Shown here piece after piece: positions 32,144 to 43,139 of a stretch of DNA of 64,000 bases (its first letter is position 1; each line of letters opens with the position of its first letter). Under the pieces are notes generated by a model. That model did no database searches. It saw nothing but the letters and a program-made list of their open reading frames with translations, and had not been told where the DNA came from. The stretch spans positions 8,824,089 through 8,888,088 of the forward strand of contig NW_024756914.1 in assembly GCF_018991925.1 (NCBI RefSeq), written 5' to 3'. A program made the position numbers and the translations under genes. This stretch comes from Homarus americanus (Eukaryota > Arthropoda > Malacostraca > Decapoda > Nephropidae).

Positions 32144-34094
32144 CAGTAAGTCCTCGCTTAATGTCGGGGTTATTATGAGGGCCTGAGCTGCCACCATTTT
32201 ATAAGGGCCTGTGTGTCAGTTACAATTCCTTTTACTCTCATACTTATTACCATTGGTAGCGTGACGAGAGGAGGCTCGTGGGTAGATGTAATGATAGTAA
32301 CAAGTAATAGGGGAGAAATAACAGTAAATACTGTAGGTAAATAATAGACACAATATACAACTACAAAATTTATTTAAACATTAATATGGATGTAGGAGAA
32401 AGAATATATTTGTACCAACAGACGAAATCTGGTACTATGCCCTCAGGCTCAACATACTCACACCACTACTGGGTGGACATACTCAATAACACTTCCAACC
32501 CTACTGGGGGGACATACTCAATAACACATAACTCTTATAGTCACTTAGCACCATAAAGACCAGGGGCAACTGCCACTACAACACTCCGTCGTCAGGAGTG
32601 ATACTCAAGCAACCGCCATGGGGTCCTGCCACCATGGGGCACTTTCCGACGAACTCTGAAGATCCCAGTGGATTAACCCCACCACACAAATAGCCCTACT
32701 GAGTTAGGCACTCATCCACCAATGATGGGGGCTGGTAGTGGTGTGTGGCTTGGTGATCCGGGGTCACCTCGCAGGCCTAGCGTTAGGGCCAGACGAGCCA
32801 GCTATGGGGGCCATAGGTAGTCTGAAGTGTCTTGACGGCCGGGTCTCACGAAGGTAACTGATCCTACTGGACCTCGGACATCTCCCCAGACATAGTGGAT
32901 ACAACATCCACGCTACAGACACGGCCTAGGCTGCGTTAGGGACCTGTATGGGTGAAGGGGCGAGCACTTACTAACAGTGACAACGACATCACATTTCAGG
33001 GGACGTTAAAGACGTAAATATGACTTCACTCAGAGCATATCAACTACGTTACTGTAACACTTGCACAATCAACTATTAATTGGGTCAAATCACTTAAAGA
33101 AGGGCGAATTACAACACAGAGTGGAATGGCCTACCTGTATGGGTGAAGGGCGAGCACTTACTAACCGTTGAAATGCCCGCGGCACCCTCACTCAGAATAG
33201 GTCAGGGAGTCCACTTACTTCTATTTCGATGAATTAATTTACTGTACACTCTGACGTTGAAACTGAGACTATGAACTCAGTTTCATTCCCTACTATTATC
33301 CTCACTAACAATGCTCTGACTGAGCTATCAAAAGCAAAATTAAATTGATTACAAAGGGTTGGATGGCAACAGGTCCCAACATACAGCGTCTTGCTACAAA
33401 ATCTGCGGATTATATTCAAAGTTCCCTTAAGACAAAGACCGCCTATCGATGACGTCACCCAGGAACAGAGAAAACGGGGGACGTTTCCACTGGGGGACTC
33501 GGAAGGTTTTGTGGACGTTTAAGCGTAATATGAATCCTTAAGGTTTTCAGGTTAGCCGTCATCACGATCATGACATTATGTTCCTAAAAACGCGACACTA
33601 TACGAAACAACGTTAAGCCGATCAATTTTCCCCATAAGAAATAGATAAAATACAGGAGTTACGTTCCTGATCCTCCCTTTGCCCCATGAAATACATTACA
33701 TATACAGAAAATCATTGCCATTTCTATAGAAAATACTGTAGTGCATACATATACAACTTCTGAGTTTGTATTGGTACTCACCGATGGGTGGAGGTGGTAG
33801 AGCGAGTGTGTGGTGGGTAGTGAAGCAGAGGAGGCAGACAGCGGGAGGGTAGGTGCATGGCGGCAGCGAAGGAGGAGGGTGGTGAGTCACTGAGGCTCTG
33901 CGTTGAGCCGAGAGAGCGTAGCCGGGCCAGACGAGAGAGGGTGATGCGCCATAGAAAGTAGTCTGTGACGACGCAAAACGACGTACTTGTAGTATCGGAT
34001 CACTGGGACGTTAAACAAATTTTTGGTCTCTAAAGTTTAGTGACGTAGTGCCGAAACAACGTTAAGCGGGATGACGTTAAGCACGAACTACCTG
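32144..34094. mobile_element. Pogo-type non-autonomous element (1.95 kb)
   Basis: The ends CAGTAAGTCCTCGCTTAATG and, on the complement, CAGGTAGTTCGTGCTTAACG are flanked by TA (32142-32143 and 34095-34096). Right-end words ACAACGTTAAGC recur at 33608-33620 and 34055-34070. Inside, a stretch with CCTGTATGGGTGAAGGG-CGAGCAC occurs twice (about 32945 and 33136), so another unidentified repeat is probably included. No transposase seen. Confidence 0.72.
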
Positions 34095-34707
34095 TACACT
34101 ATTCATAGTTACATTCTTAGTGCAGATTATTATAAATATTACTTATATTTAAGCTATGTAGTGAGGTGTGATGCTGTAGGAGTTATTGTACTCTTGCAAA
34201 ATTCAGCAGTTAATAGACCTCGCAGTTCTAAGGCACTCGATAAGCTTGCATGGTTACTGTATTGTAGATGTTATTGTACAGTACTGTTTATAGTTGACAC
34301 TTTATTGTAGTCTGTAGATGTAATGGTATCAGTATGTAGTCTGTTCACTCAGACTTTGCAACTGAGGTATGGGATGTTTGTAGCATGGCAGCTGATTGGC
34401 TGGTAGACGGACACCAGAAGAGTCACTACGGGTCTTCAGTTCAGGGTATGTAATGTATTGTAGTATTTTATTTCTGATATTTTAAGGGATAATGGCTGTA
34501 TTCTGTGTTGATCTCTGATAATTTCTGCACTTGTGGAAGTAAAGATTAGCATGTGAAGTGCTCAAGTAACATAAATACCTTAAAGAGAACAAGAAAAAGA
34601 TTACTGTACAAAATTTCAGAACATCCGCCACCATGCTGAGTTAAGTCATGTGGTGAGGAGGAGTTTATATCCCAGAATTTGTTCATGGTTGTGTTCTTTT
34701 CAAGATA

Positions 34708-36504
34708 CAGTAAAACCTCAAATATCCAGAATGCATGGGGAATTGAGTGTGCTGGATAATCGTTTTTTTCTGGATGCTTGAGAGTTACTCTTAAAACAGT
34801 GGCGTATTCTTAATGAATGCAAGGCACAATATATTTTTAAATTGTATCTTCAGTAATACAGTTTTCACTCAGGAAAGTTGAGGAGACTCAGCATCCCTCA
34901 TTGTATGCAAAAGGATAAGCTGCATGCCCTCTTTGGACATATAGACATAACCATCCTAACAATAACATGCTAAAATTAACTTTATTGTGTTGGAGCATAA
35001 GGAATATGAGCTATTTTAGTCAAATTTAATACTTTTTTCCCTTAATAAGCACAAAGTCTTATATTATACGGTGATATTATATTACCTTAGAGTTGTTGTT
35101 CCATAAGAGTGGCTATTTAAGAAGGTTTCTGTAAATGTAATGGGTACAAATGCATGCACATCAAAAACTGCATTCACTTGTCGAGAGGCTTTGTAGACCG
35201 GCGACGGCTCTCAGTCAGCTGGACAAAACTGGTCCACATTATTATTTTTAATATTTCTAAATAACTCTACAGTTCACTTTAATTATAGTTTTCACTTGGG
35301 AAAGTTATTCATTTTTGTTTTACTTGAAATAATAATTTTGATTTATTTATTTTTATTTTTTTAGTTTATTGGACACCCCCCTAAATCCTGTGCAAGGTGA
35401 AGTGCAGAAGCGCCAGCGCCCATCTTGGAAGCATGCTAAGTTCATGCTTGCCTTTATGTCTCATGAGTTAAGGGGATAGAAGCCTGAAGGTTCATAGGTT
35501 TTTTGTAAAGGGCGTAAAAGCCTAAAGAGTCATAGGTTTTTGTCAGCAAGTTATTGGAAGCTCCAACAACTTTCCCTGAATACGAATTCGCAACTTTCAT
35601 TGTACAACAGGTACCTACTTTACTACTAGGTGAACAGGGACCAATGAGGGCTCGGAAGTGTGTCCAAACAACTTTCCACCGGCCCGAGAATCGAACCCGT
35701 GACATCTCGCTTGCGAGGCAAGAGCGGTACCGCTATACCACCGGCGCCCCTTGAAATAATAATCAGATCATATAAATAAAAATATTTACTAATTATTTAA
35801 ATGTTCATCAATAAGATCATTGGCAACTTTACAGCATTGTGCACCCATTATCTAATGATTTATAATAGATACTTTGTCAAACGCCACTGATATAATTTAA
35901 TTAAGTGAAGTCATAATTTAGATTCTAAATTAAATGGCAACTAGCCAAACATGAACTGTAGGAAATAGGCAGTATATAGGTGTTTATAAACGCTTGCTTC
36001 ATCTGTGCAACCACAGTATGCCACTGTCTTATAAATATGCATCTTAAAAGGACACAGTAAATATATTATAAAAGAAAAAAAAGGACATTAAATATATTCT
36101 TCCATCAACACATGATAACTTTTGCCCTTCTCCAGTCTCTTACATATACTGTAGTATTAATCTTCTGCCTTAGAGTAAGTACAACACATTTGCACTTGGC
36201 TGTAGCTCCTGTCTTAAGCATGCTGGATGGATGGATGAGGCAATGATAGCGGATACACTGGCACAAACATTCAAGTAAGCGGAACTGTAATGTGGTGCCC
36301 AGTGTGTTTGGCCAACATGGAGGACGCACACAGCACCTCTAGTGGCCAGAAATGGAACCACGGGCAAAGCGGCACCAAATTCAAACCGATTTTCATGATT
36401 TTTTTTATGTGATTAGACATCACTTACTGGAAATTGACCCCACCAAAAAAATGCAGCTGCTTGAGAGCTCCGAATGGTTAAATGCCGGACATCCGAGGTT
36501 ACCG
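34708..36504. mobile_element. Pogo-like element between FB3 arms
   Basis: The left end CAGTAAAACCTCAAATATCC follows TA (34706-34707). The right end GGACATCCGAGGTTACCG is its diverged complement. The element is old, the right TA is not visible, and no transposase is readable. It contains the SINE C copy at 35345-35752. Confidence 0.6.
35345..35752 (-). mobile_element. tRNA-Ala-like SINE family C, full-length copy
   Basis: From 35752 downward the minus strand shows the A box GGTGGTATAGCGG. An anticodon-arm-like CTTGC-CTCGCAA-GCGAG follows, in which the loop reads CGC at the anticodon position (Ala). The B box is GGGTTCGATTC. The tRNA-unrelated body follows, with AAAAACCTATGACTCTTTAG and a duplicated GGCTTTTACGCC/GGCTTCTATCCC region. 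The tail is ACTAAAAAAATAAAAATAAA. The 3' half recurs at 8757-8920. The head lacks a complete acceptor stem, so this is a SINE and not a tRNA gene. Confidence 0.85.
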
Positions 36505-36597
36505 GAGTGTTTCACATGCTAATATTTGCTTCTCCAAGTGCAGAAATTATGAGATCAACACAGAGTATTGGTAGTTATTATCCCTTAAAATATCAGA

Positions 36598-36720
<123 letters not shown>

Positions 36721-36748
36721 ATCATATTTGCCACTTATCAGCTTACTG

Positions 36749-37983
36749 TTGTGACTTATTCCATGTCCATCTGCTAGCCGATCAACTTTCTTGCTACGAA
36801 TGGACCCTCGGCCTCACTTGCAAGGATCTAGTGAACAGACTATAGGTACAGGATTTTAGAATTAATTTCCTGACTTTTCTTTCCACAGATATTAAGTGAA
36901 TGATAGTGGCAGATGGTTTACAAGCATTAGCCACCAGAGATACAGTATACATATATTAGTGTGAGGTGTACAGTACAGTACTATAGTGTGCTCATGGACT
37001 AATGAAAAATTATTATGAAAATGATTGTCATTAAAAATTATTCTATGTCTGTTTGTGTTATAAGATGGTTCAAGTAAATTAGGGCAGTAGATGATGTCAT
37101 TAGAAAGTGTATATATATAGGATTACCACCTCACATGAATACAGCACTGTACTTTATTGTCAGGTACTGCACCACCACCACTCACTGACTTTACATTAGA
37201 TGCACTACATATACTGTACAGTATCAACTCAAGGTGCACAACAGCCACTCTTTACATGAGAGTTATCGTACCGGACTTAGCCATTATTTTTGGTACATTT
37301 TTCACAATTAACAATTCTTCACTGTGGACTCCATCTTAAATACAGTACAGTAGTTACATTTGAAAGTTAGTATATTTCTTGTTGTTTTATGATATTAAGA
37401 AGGTTAATTCTACTATTTATACTGTACAGTATATTATCATCCATCTTGTGTTTTGATAACCTCTCAGAGTACAGATTAGTATTTGCTTAATGTTATTTTA
37501 CACACCTGTACCTGCACTTGTCCATTGGGCTGTTTGATCAATCTCCTCCTATTATATTCCTACTCTCTTGTACTCTATGCTTTACACATATACAATACAT
37601 AAATTCATTGTATTTTGGTCCCATTTTTTATGATTTTATGAATTATTTCTGTTGTCTCATCACAATATTTCTGTTGAGAGTCTTTGACATTGATCACAGT
37701 TGTCTCCAGTCTAATAAGAATTGTAAAAATATTAGTAATACTACATGTCTTTATGGTAACAATATTGTAGGCAGTATTACTTCACATCACTGCTTTTGTT
37801 TTGATGCCATAGAAAGTTGAATATATTTATGGAAATTACTTAGTTATGAAGATAGGCCTCTGATGTATTCTTTATCTGACATCGATAAAAGTTGGGAGCC
37901 ATTTGGAGGCTGAATCTGGAAGAAGTTTCCCTGTTCACTGTCTTACAAGTCATCATTGCTTACAACAGTAATTGTATTTTATA
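36749..37983. other. Upstream region of the zinc-finger gene
   Basis: No transposon or ORF is supported. It is rich in TACAGTA/TACTGTA words (36955, 37210, 37340, 37425). A possible acceptor-like CTTACAACAG (about 37959-37968) precedes the ATG by about 16 bases, so upstream non-coding exons are possible but unproven. Confidence 0.5.
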
Positions 37984-39024
37984 ATGGAACACCGTGCAGA
38001 AGAGCAATCATTTCATTACTCTGAAAGTTTTAAAGAACTGCAGATAGATTCTGACCTAGTTAAAAATATTAGAGCACAGATAGCTGAGATACCATTAGAA
38101 TGTACTGTGTGTCACAAAGCTTTTACCCAAAAAGAAAACCTTATTTCACACATGATACATCACAGTGTAGAGAAACAGTTGCAGTGTTCAAAGTGCTTAA
38201 GAGAATTTTCACATGAATTTGATTTGGTAACACACATGAAATTTCATACAGGAGAGAAACCATTCCAGTGTCCAGAATGTCTTCAAGACTTTTCAGAGAA
38301 AGATAGTTTAATAGGACACTTGAGAGCCCATACAGGGGAGAAACCATTCAAATGTTCAGAGTGTTTTAAAGGTTTCTCAGACAAATCTGCTCTAGTAACA
38401 CACACAAGGAACCATAACAGAGAGAAACCATTTCAGTGTTCAGAATGTCTTAAAAACTTTACACACAAATATCATCTGGTAACACACACAAGAGTTCACA
38501 CAGGAGAGAAGCCCTACCAGTGCTCTGAGTGTCACAAAGACTTCTCACATAAATCTAATCTAAAAACACACATGAAAGTTCATACGGGAGAGAAGCCTTT
38601 CCAGTGTTCAGAATGTCTCAAAGGTTTCTCACTCAAAGCTCATCTTATATCACATGTGAAAGTTCACACAGGTGAGAAACCATTTCAGTGTTCAGAATGT
38701 CTTAAAGACTTTTCAAATAAATCTAATCTAGTATTACATATGAGAGTTCATACAGGAGAGAAACCCTTTCAGTGTTCCGAGTGTATGAGAAATTTTTCAA
38801 GTAGATCTCATTTAGTGAGACACAAGAACGTTCATACGGGAGAGAAACCATTCCAGTGTTCTGACTGTCTCAAATACTTCTCACAAAAATCTCATTTAGT
38901 AAAACATCAGAGAGTTCATACTGGAGAGAAGCTGTTTCATTGTTCAGAATGTCTCAAAGACTTTCCTGAAAAGTCTAATCTTGTTAAACATATGAAAATT
39001 CATACAAGAGGGAAACCATCGTAG
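37984..39024 (+). CDS. C2H2 zinc-finger protein with 11 fingers
   Basis: ATG at 37984 opens 346 uninterrupted codons to TAG at 39022. Residues 1-39 form an acidic, featureless head. Eleven C-x2-C-x12-H-x3-H fingers then start at about residues 40, 68, 96 and so on every 28, up to 320-340, most joined by TGEKP-type linkers. Finger 1-2 (SVEKQLQ) and finger 4-5 (NREKPFQ) linkers deviate. Helix contact residues differ between fingers, for example Q-E-N-S in finger 1, H-S-N-T in finger 6 and Q-S-H-K in finger 10, so it should bind a specific long DNA site, probably as a nuclear transcription factor or repeat-binding repressor. No KRAB, SCAN, ZAD or BTB domain is visible; such a domain could sit in an upstream exon. 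It is the only intact host-like gene here. A retrocopy or a terminal exon are both possible. Confidence 0.85.
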   Translation: MEHRAEEQSFHYSESFKELQIDSDLVKNIRAQIAEIPLECTVCHKAFTQKENLISHMIHHSVEKQLQCSKCLREFSHEFDLVTHMKFHTGEKPFQCPECLQDFSEKDSLIGHLRAHTGEKPFKCSECFKGFSDKSALVTHTRNHNREKPFQCSECLKNFTHKYHLVTHTRVHTGEKPYQCSECHKDFSHKSNLKTHMKVHTGEKPFQCSECLKGFSLKAHLISHVKVHTGEKPFQCSECLKDFSNKSNLVLHMRVHTGEKPFQCSECMRNFSSRSHLVRHKNVHTGEKPFQCSDCLKYFSQKSHLVKHQRVHTGEKLFHCSECLKDFPEKSNLVKHMKIHTRGKPS

Positions 39025-39453
39025 TTATTTTTAGAATATCTGATTTATTAATTTTTTTTAGAAAATGCTTAATATAGATTGATATACAGATAATTAGTTT
39101 ATATAGAGTGATATAGCTATAACTTATGGTGAACTTGATAATTCTATAGTACTGTATGTCTGGGACAATTGCCATATTGGAGAGTTGGTCCCAGGATACC
39201 CTCTCCTTCCTTTCCTCTGCCCTAATAACTGCCAATAAGTACAATTGTTAGTAAGAATTGTTCAATTTCTGAGACATGTAAACAAGACTGATATTTTGGT
39301 GTGTTGAGATGATTTTGTTTTGACACACCACAGATATTTTGTTAAATTAAATTCCTTTTGCTAATCACCATAATATTCCTATGTATACTGTAGTTATCCA
39401 ACTTGTCTGGCAGACCTCCTTTCTTCTTGGCTACAAGGGGTTTCACACTGCTA

Positions 39454-39483
39454 AATAAAATTGTCTCATTATAGCCAAATAAA
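39454..39483 (+). terminator. Polyadenylation signals of the zinc-finger gene
   Basis: AATAAA occurs at 39454-39459 and 39478-39483, about 430-460 bp after the stop codon, with no intervening gene on this strand. They are the best candidates for 3' end formation. Confidence 0.5.
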
Positions 39484-39489
39484 ATAGTA

Positions 39490-40207
39490 AAAGTGATGTC
39501 CAGTAGTCAAGGGGTTATGTGTTGGTGTTTATACCATCCAGATCTCCTTTACCCTTCAAGATTAAAGACATTACTGTACTGTATACAACTTGAATAGAAC
39601 AAGAAAAAGTAAACATACAAACACCTTAAAAGTATTGACTAAAAGTCAGATATAGACACATTAAATTAGTTTATTTTAATGCAGTAAATAATTTGAACAT
39701 ATTAACATACACTGATGCAAACAATTTCTAAATATTCAGAATGAATTCGTGGAATTTCAGCAGTTGTTCTGGGATGTAGTTATATTATCAGTTCCTAAGA
39801 CTGTTTTATCAGCCAAACTTACTGGTAACATTGATGGTGGACAGTGTACAGTACAGCATTGTTTGTGTTATAATCACTCTACACTCTCAATTTCATCATT
39901 ATGACAAACTTTCGAATGAGATATTAAAAGTGAGGACTGTACATGGTGTATATCAGTTGTCTCTATACTGCACCAAATATCCTTTTTCTGTGAAGCCCAT
40001 CATTTGAGATCTTTGATCCTTGTGTGATTGGATGAATGACATTGCATAATGCAGATACCCTGATTGACCTTTCTAGAAGGATCAGAAGGTCATGGTGAGA
40101 CAAGATGACCTGATTTTACATGGCCACATATTTACAGTCATTTTGAGGTACTGTATGTCAATGACTGTTGTTTGCTAACTTTGGTGTCCTGCATTGAGTT
40201 TACTTTG
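39490..40207. other. Intergenic, nothing recognised
   Basis: AT-rich, no supported feature apart from TACAGTA-type words near 39580 and 39850. Confidence 0.5.
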
Positions 40208-41352
40208 AGCTTTGTTCTCTAATCTCTAGCTTCCTCAAGAACCAATCCATGGCAGTTGTTGTTGAGGGATTGATCTCGCTCTCTTTCTCTACCAATAGTG
40301 GTGTCCCACAGGGTTCTGTTCTTTCACCTACTCTCTTCCTTCTTTTTATCAATGATTTACTTCACAATACGACTAATTCTATCCATTCTTACGCTGATGA
40401 TTCTACTCTTCACTCTTCTTCACATTTTCCCCTTCCCCCCTAATTCTCAAACTAGATCTGTTTCTAGAGCTGGTATTTCATCTACCAATGTGGATCTGTG
40501 CAGCATCTCTGAATGGGGAGGTAGAAACTTGGTTAAATTCAATAGTAATAAAACTCAGTATTTATCAATTACACTTTCCAAATTAGATGATCTACCACCA
40601 ATCACATTTCAGGATGCAATCATTCTGCCAAATTCTAAAATAGATACCTGTATGCTAGGCCTCACCATTTCCTCTAATATGTCGTGGAAGCCACACATCC
40701 ACAACATTGCTAAAGCTGCCTCCTGAAAGCTGGGATTGCTGTACAGATGCCGTAGCTACTTCACTCCTGAGCAGTTGCTTCAAGTTTATAAGGGATTCAT
40801 TCGTCTTAACTTGGAGTACTGCTCTCATATCTGGGGTGGCTCCTCTTCTGTCCAACTATTAGATAGGGTGCAATCAAAAGTATTTCGTTTTATTGACTCT
40901 CCTCCTCTAGTTGATAATCTTTCTTCCCTTTCTCTTCGCTGCAATGTTGCTTCACTCTCCCTCTCTTTTACAGGAACTTTAACGGGCAATGTTCGGTGGA
41001 TTTGGCATCCTGTGTACTGCCGGCAAGGCCGTGGGCTCGTAACACTCATCTTGCCCGCGGTGCCCACCATTTGTCTGTGGATGTCGGTCACACTAGAATA
41101 ACCTGTTATAGTACATCCTTCTTTTCTCACACAGCCAAACTGTGGAATGCTCTGCCTTCTTCTGTGTTTCCATACTCGTACAATCTGTCTCACTTCAATA
41201 AGCTGGTTTTTCGGCATCTTCGTGGTGTAGATTAATATAATCTTTTTCTTTTCTATTTTTAATTTCTTTTTACTCTTATTTTTTCGCCCTCTAGGCCTCA
41301 TTGTGGGTCGATGACCTGTGCCCGGGTGGGCTATTCCCTATAAAAAAAAATG
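40208..41352 (+). mobile_element. Jockey-like LINE copy 2, 3' fragment
   Basis: The plus-strand copy begins in the middle of the RT and runs to the shared 3' end (CCCGGGTGGGCTATTCCC, then A9 at 41342-41350). 5' truncation is typical of target-primed reverse transcription. No clear target duplication could be picked out. It lies 1.2 kb downstream of the zinc-finger gene on the same strand. Confidence 0.88.
40212..41238 (+). pseudogene. Jockey-like ORF2 RT to C-terminus fragment, copy 2
   Basis: Frames 40249-40443, 40298-40726, 40736-41101 and 40996-41235 together cover NSGVPQGSVLSPTLFLL, HSYADDSTLHSS (second catalytic Asp pair), TISSNMSWKPH, RCRSYFTPEQLLQVYKGF, NLEYCSHIWGGSSS and AKLWNALPSSVFPYSYN. 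The first catalytic Asp is missing because of truncation. Frameshifts fall near 40435, 40730 and 40990. Confidence 0.85.
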
Positions 41353-41375
41353 TGGAGAATGTTATTCACAGGAAA

Positions 41376-41520
41376 GGGTCAAGCGGATACAGTGCCCACC
41401 TCCTGTCCTCATGGTTGTTGGTTTGTGCCTAGGCACCCTCAGTCCACCCAGGTGTAAATGGGTACCTAAATATACAGTTAGAAAAATTAAGGTAATATAC
41501 TTAAGCAGAGAGCTGGCCAC
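41376..41520 (+). mobile_element. Possible tRNA-derived SINE, family D
   Basis: AAGCGGATACAGTGC resembles an A box and GGTTGTTGGTTTG a decayed B box. CACCCAGGTGTAAATGGGTACC downstream is a short inverted-repeat-containing motif of the kind found in SINE bodies. There is only one copy in the window, so the call is tentative. Confidence 0.4.
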
Positions 41521-41534
41521 ACTGACTTCTTGTA

Positions 41535-42066
41535 CAGTGAGTTCTGCTATAACGCGTGTTTTGATAACGCGAATTTGCTCTAACGCGATTTATGAATTCG
41601 GAACAATATTTGTATAACGCGATCGCTTGTTTGCTATAACGCGATTTTTGCTTACTATTTCTCCAATTTTGTGGTATTAACTGTGAATATGGTAAAGAAG
41701 AATATCTCCAAAAAGCATTCTGATGATAGAATTCCCGGTGATTATCGTAAAAGAAAGGATATAACACTTGAAGAGAAGCTTGATGTTATCAACCTCAAAA
41801 TCACCCTTCTCCCCCATCAAGTTACATTCATATTTTTTCAAGGTAAAGTGTTAAATTTACTGTATGATTTCATTATTAGATATGAATGTAACATTTATTT
41901 AGACTGTGCTATCCTTTGTGTTAGGCTAACTACTAAATTTTTTCGATTTCGAGTAAACTGCACCTAACCCTATTTTCTCCATAAGCCCTGTTATTTCTAT
42001 TACGCGATTTTCTATAACACGATATTTTACAAGAACACAATTATCGCGTTATAGCAGAACTACCTG
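41535..42066 (+). mobile_element. Pogo-type deletion derivative with HTH ORF (532 bp)
   Basis: Near-perfect TIRs, CAGTGAGTTCTGCTATAACG and on the complement CAGGTAGTTCTGCTATAACG, are flanked by TA (41533-41534, 42067-42068). AACGCG words are repeated near both ends. It contains the start of a transposase gene (41689) and nothing of the catalytic part. Confidence 0.9.
41689..41967 (+). pseudogene. Truncated Tigger-type transposase N-terminus
   Basis: ATG at 41689 opens 92 codons. The first 35 or so are basic (MVKKNISKKHSDDRIPGDYR) and run into KRKDITLEEKLDVINL, the beginning of the CENP-B/Tigger helix-turn-helix. After that the frame is filled by non-transposase sequence and stops at 41965. 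At most part of one DNA-binding helix set remains. It could be chance retention in a deletion derivative. Confidence 0.6.
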
Positions 42067-42372
42067 TATACTGATAAAAGGCTTTTTCACACTGTTGTAT
42101 CCACACAGCTCCTAACTGATCACCAGGACCACCACCTTTATCACTCATAGGACAGCACAGATCAGTGCTCACAGGATAATACCAAACCAGTCAAGTCCAG
42201 TTTTGATGATTATACCTTTCACATTTCCAGTATTTCCTCACCCTCCTCCCTCATGTGATGGGTTGTGTTTATGTTATGTAGAGTAAGAATTAGGGAAATA
42301 AAAAGAGATTCAGTTTTTGTTATGGATGAATCAGATATGGTGACAGTGGGTTAGACCAGCATAAGTACAGTA

Positions 42373-42752
42373 CAGTATAGGGCCCCCCCAAATTCGCGAG
42401 GGTTAGGTTCTCAAAATGGCTGCGAATTGCCAAATCCGTGAATAACATTTGCGGACCCGGGGGGGGGGGGACATTTTTACTTGCGTGTAAAGAAATGTAT
42501 ATTCCCTTTATGTATTTGCCCTTAGGACAATTATTTTTTTTTTACCTGTATTGTATGTGTGTGTCTACACACATACAGTATTTACAATACAGGTAAAGGA
42601 AATTACTGTCTCTAGAACAACTGGCTCCGTCCCAGCCCCAAAAATGCCGGCAACTTAAAACTACCCACAAACATTCTTGGGTACATCCAGGGTGTCATCC
42701 GTGAATAATAGAGGACCTTGAAATAAAAAGCCGTGAACTTGGGGGGAATGAA
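42373..42752. mobile_element. MITE M2, probable
   Basis: The left end CAGTATAGGGCCCCCCCAAA after TA is followed by CGCGAGGGTTAGGTTCTCAA and TGCGAATTGCCAAA. A diverged right end (AAGCCGTGAACTTGGGGGG) lies at about 42729-42746. The left 170 bp, including ATATTCCCTTTATGT and CTTAGGACAATTA, recurs at 46265-46399, which supports a repeat family. Confidence 0.55.
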
Positions 42753-43139
42753 TGTGTTTCATCTTACACATACAATACTTCTTGTCTTATTTATAGTAAT
42801 ACTTTACTACAAAGTCGTCATTATAGATAGTGGTAATGTGTACAGTATTTAGTTATACAATATTCTGTACATACATTATTACTTTCCAAAATAACATGAA
42901 AATTTATTTGAAATAGCGAGTGCATCACCTGTCTTGACTGTAGTTATATGTTCAGTAATAAAATACAAGAATATGAATGTGTCTATTAATCAGCCTTATA
43001 TATTTTCATCTTTCTATACACAGAATTTTTTAATTTAGTTCTTTCTTTAATACAAACTGAAATTGTGATGTTAATACCGTACAGTGTTAGGTAAGGTTGC
43101 CTGTACAGTACACAGTGATGGTCTGTACTGTACCAAGGA
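42753..43139. other. Intergenic, nothing recognised
   Basis: AT-rich sequence without supported features. Confidence 0.5.

Larger units (their letters stand above)
34472..36597. repeat. Foldback FB3: 88-bp inverted arms around a pogo-like element
   Basis: The left arm 34472-34560 (TCTGATATTTTAAGGGATAA, TCTGTGTTGATCTC, AATTTCTGCACTTG, TTAGCATGTGAA) is matched inverted at 36510-36597. The 1.95 kb between holds a separate TIR element. The arms may be the ends of an older foldback or of an inverted duplication. Confidence 0.75.

Noticed and set aside
35690..35752. Functional tRNA gene on the minus strand
   Set aside because: Same reasoning: it is the head of SINE C, with a body and A-rich tail and a truncated relative at 8757.
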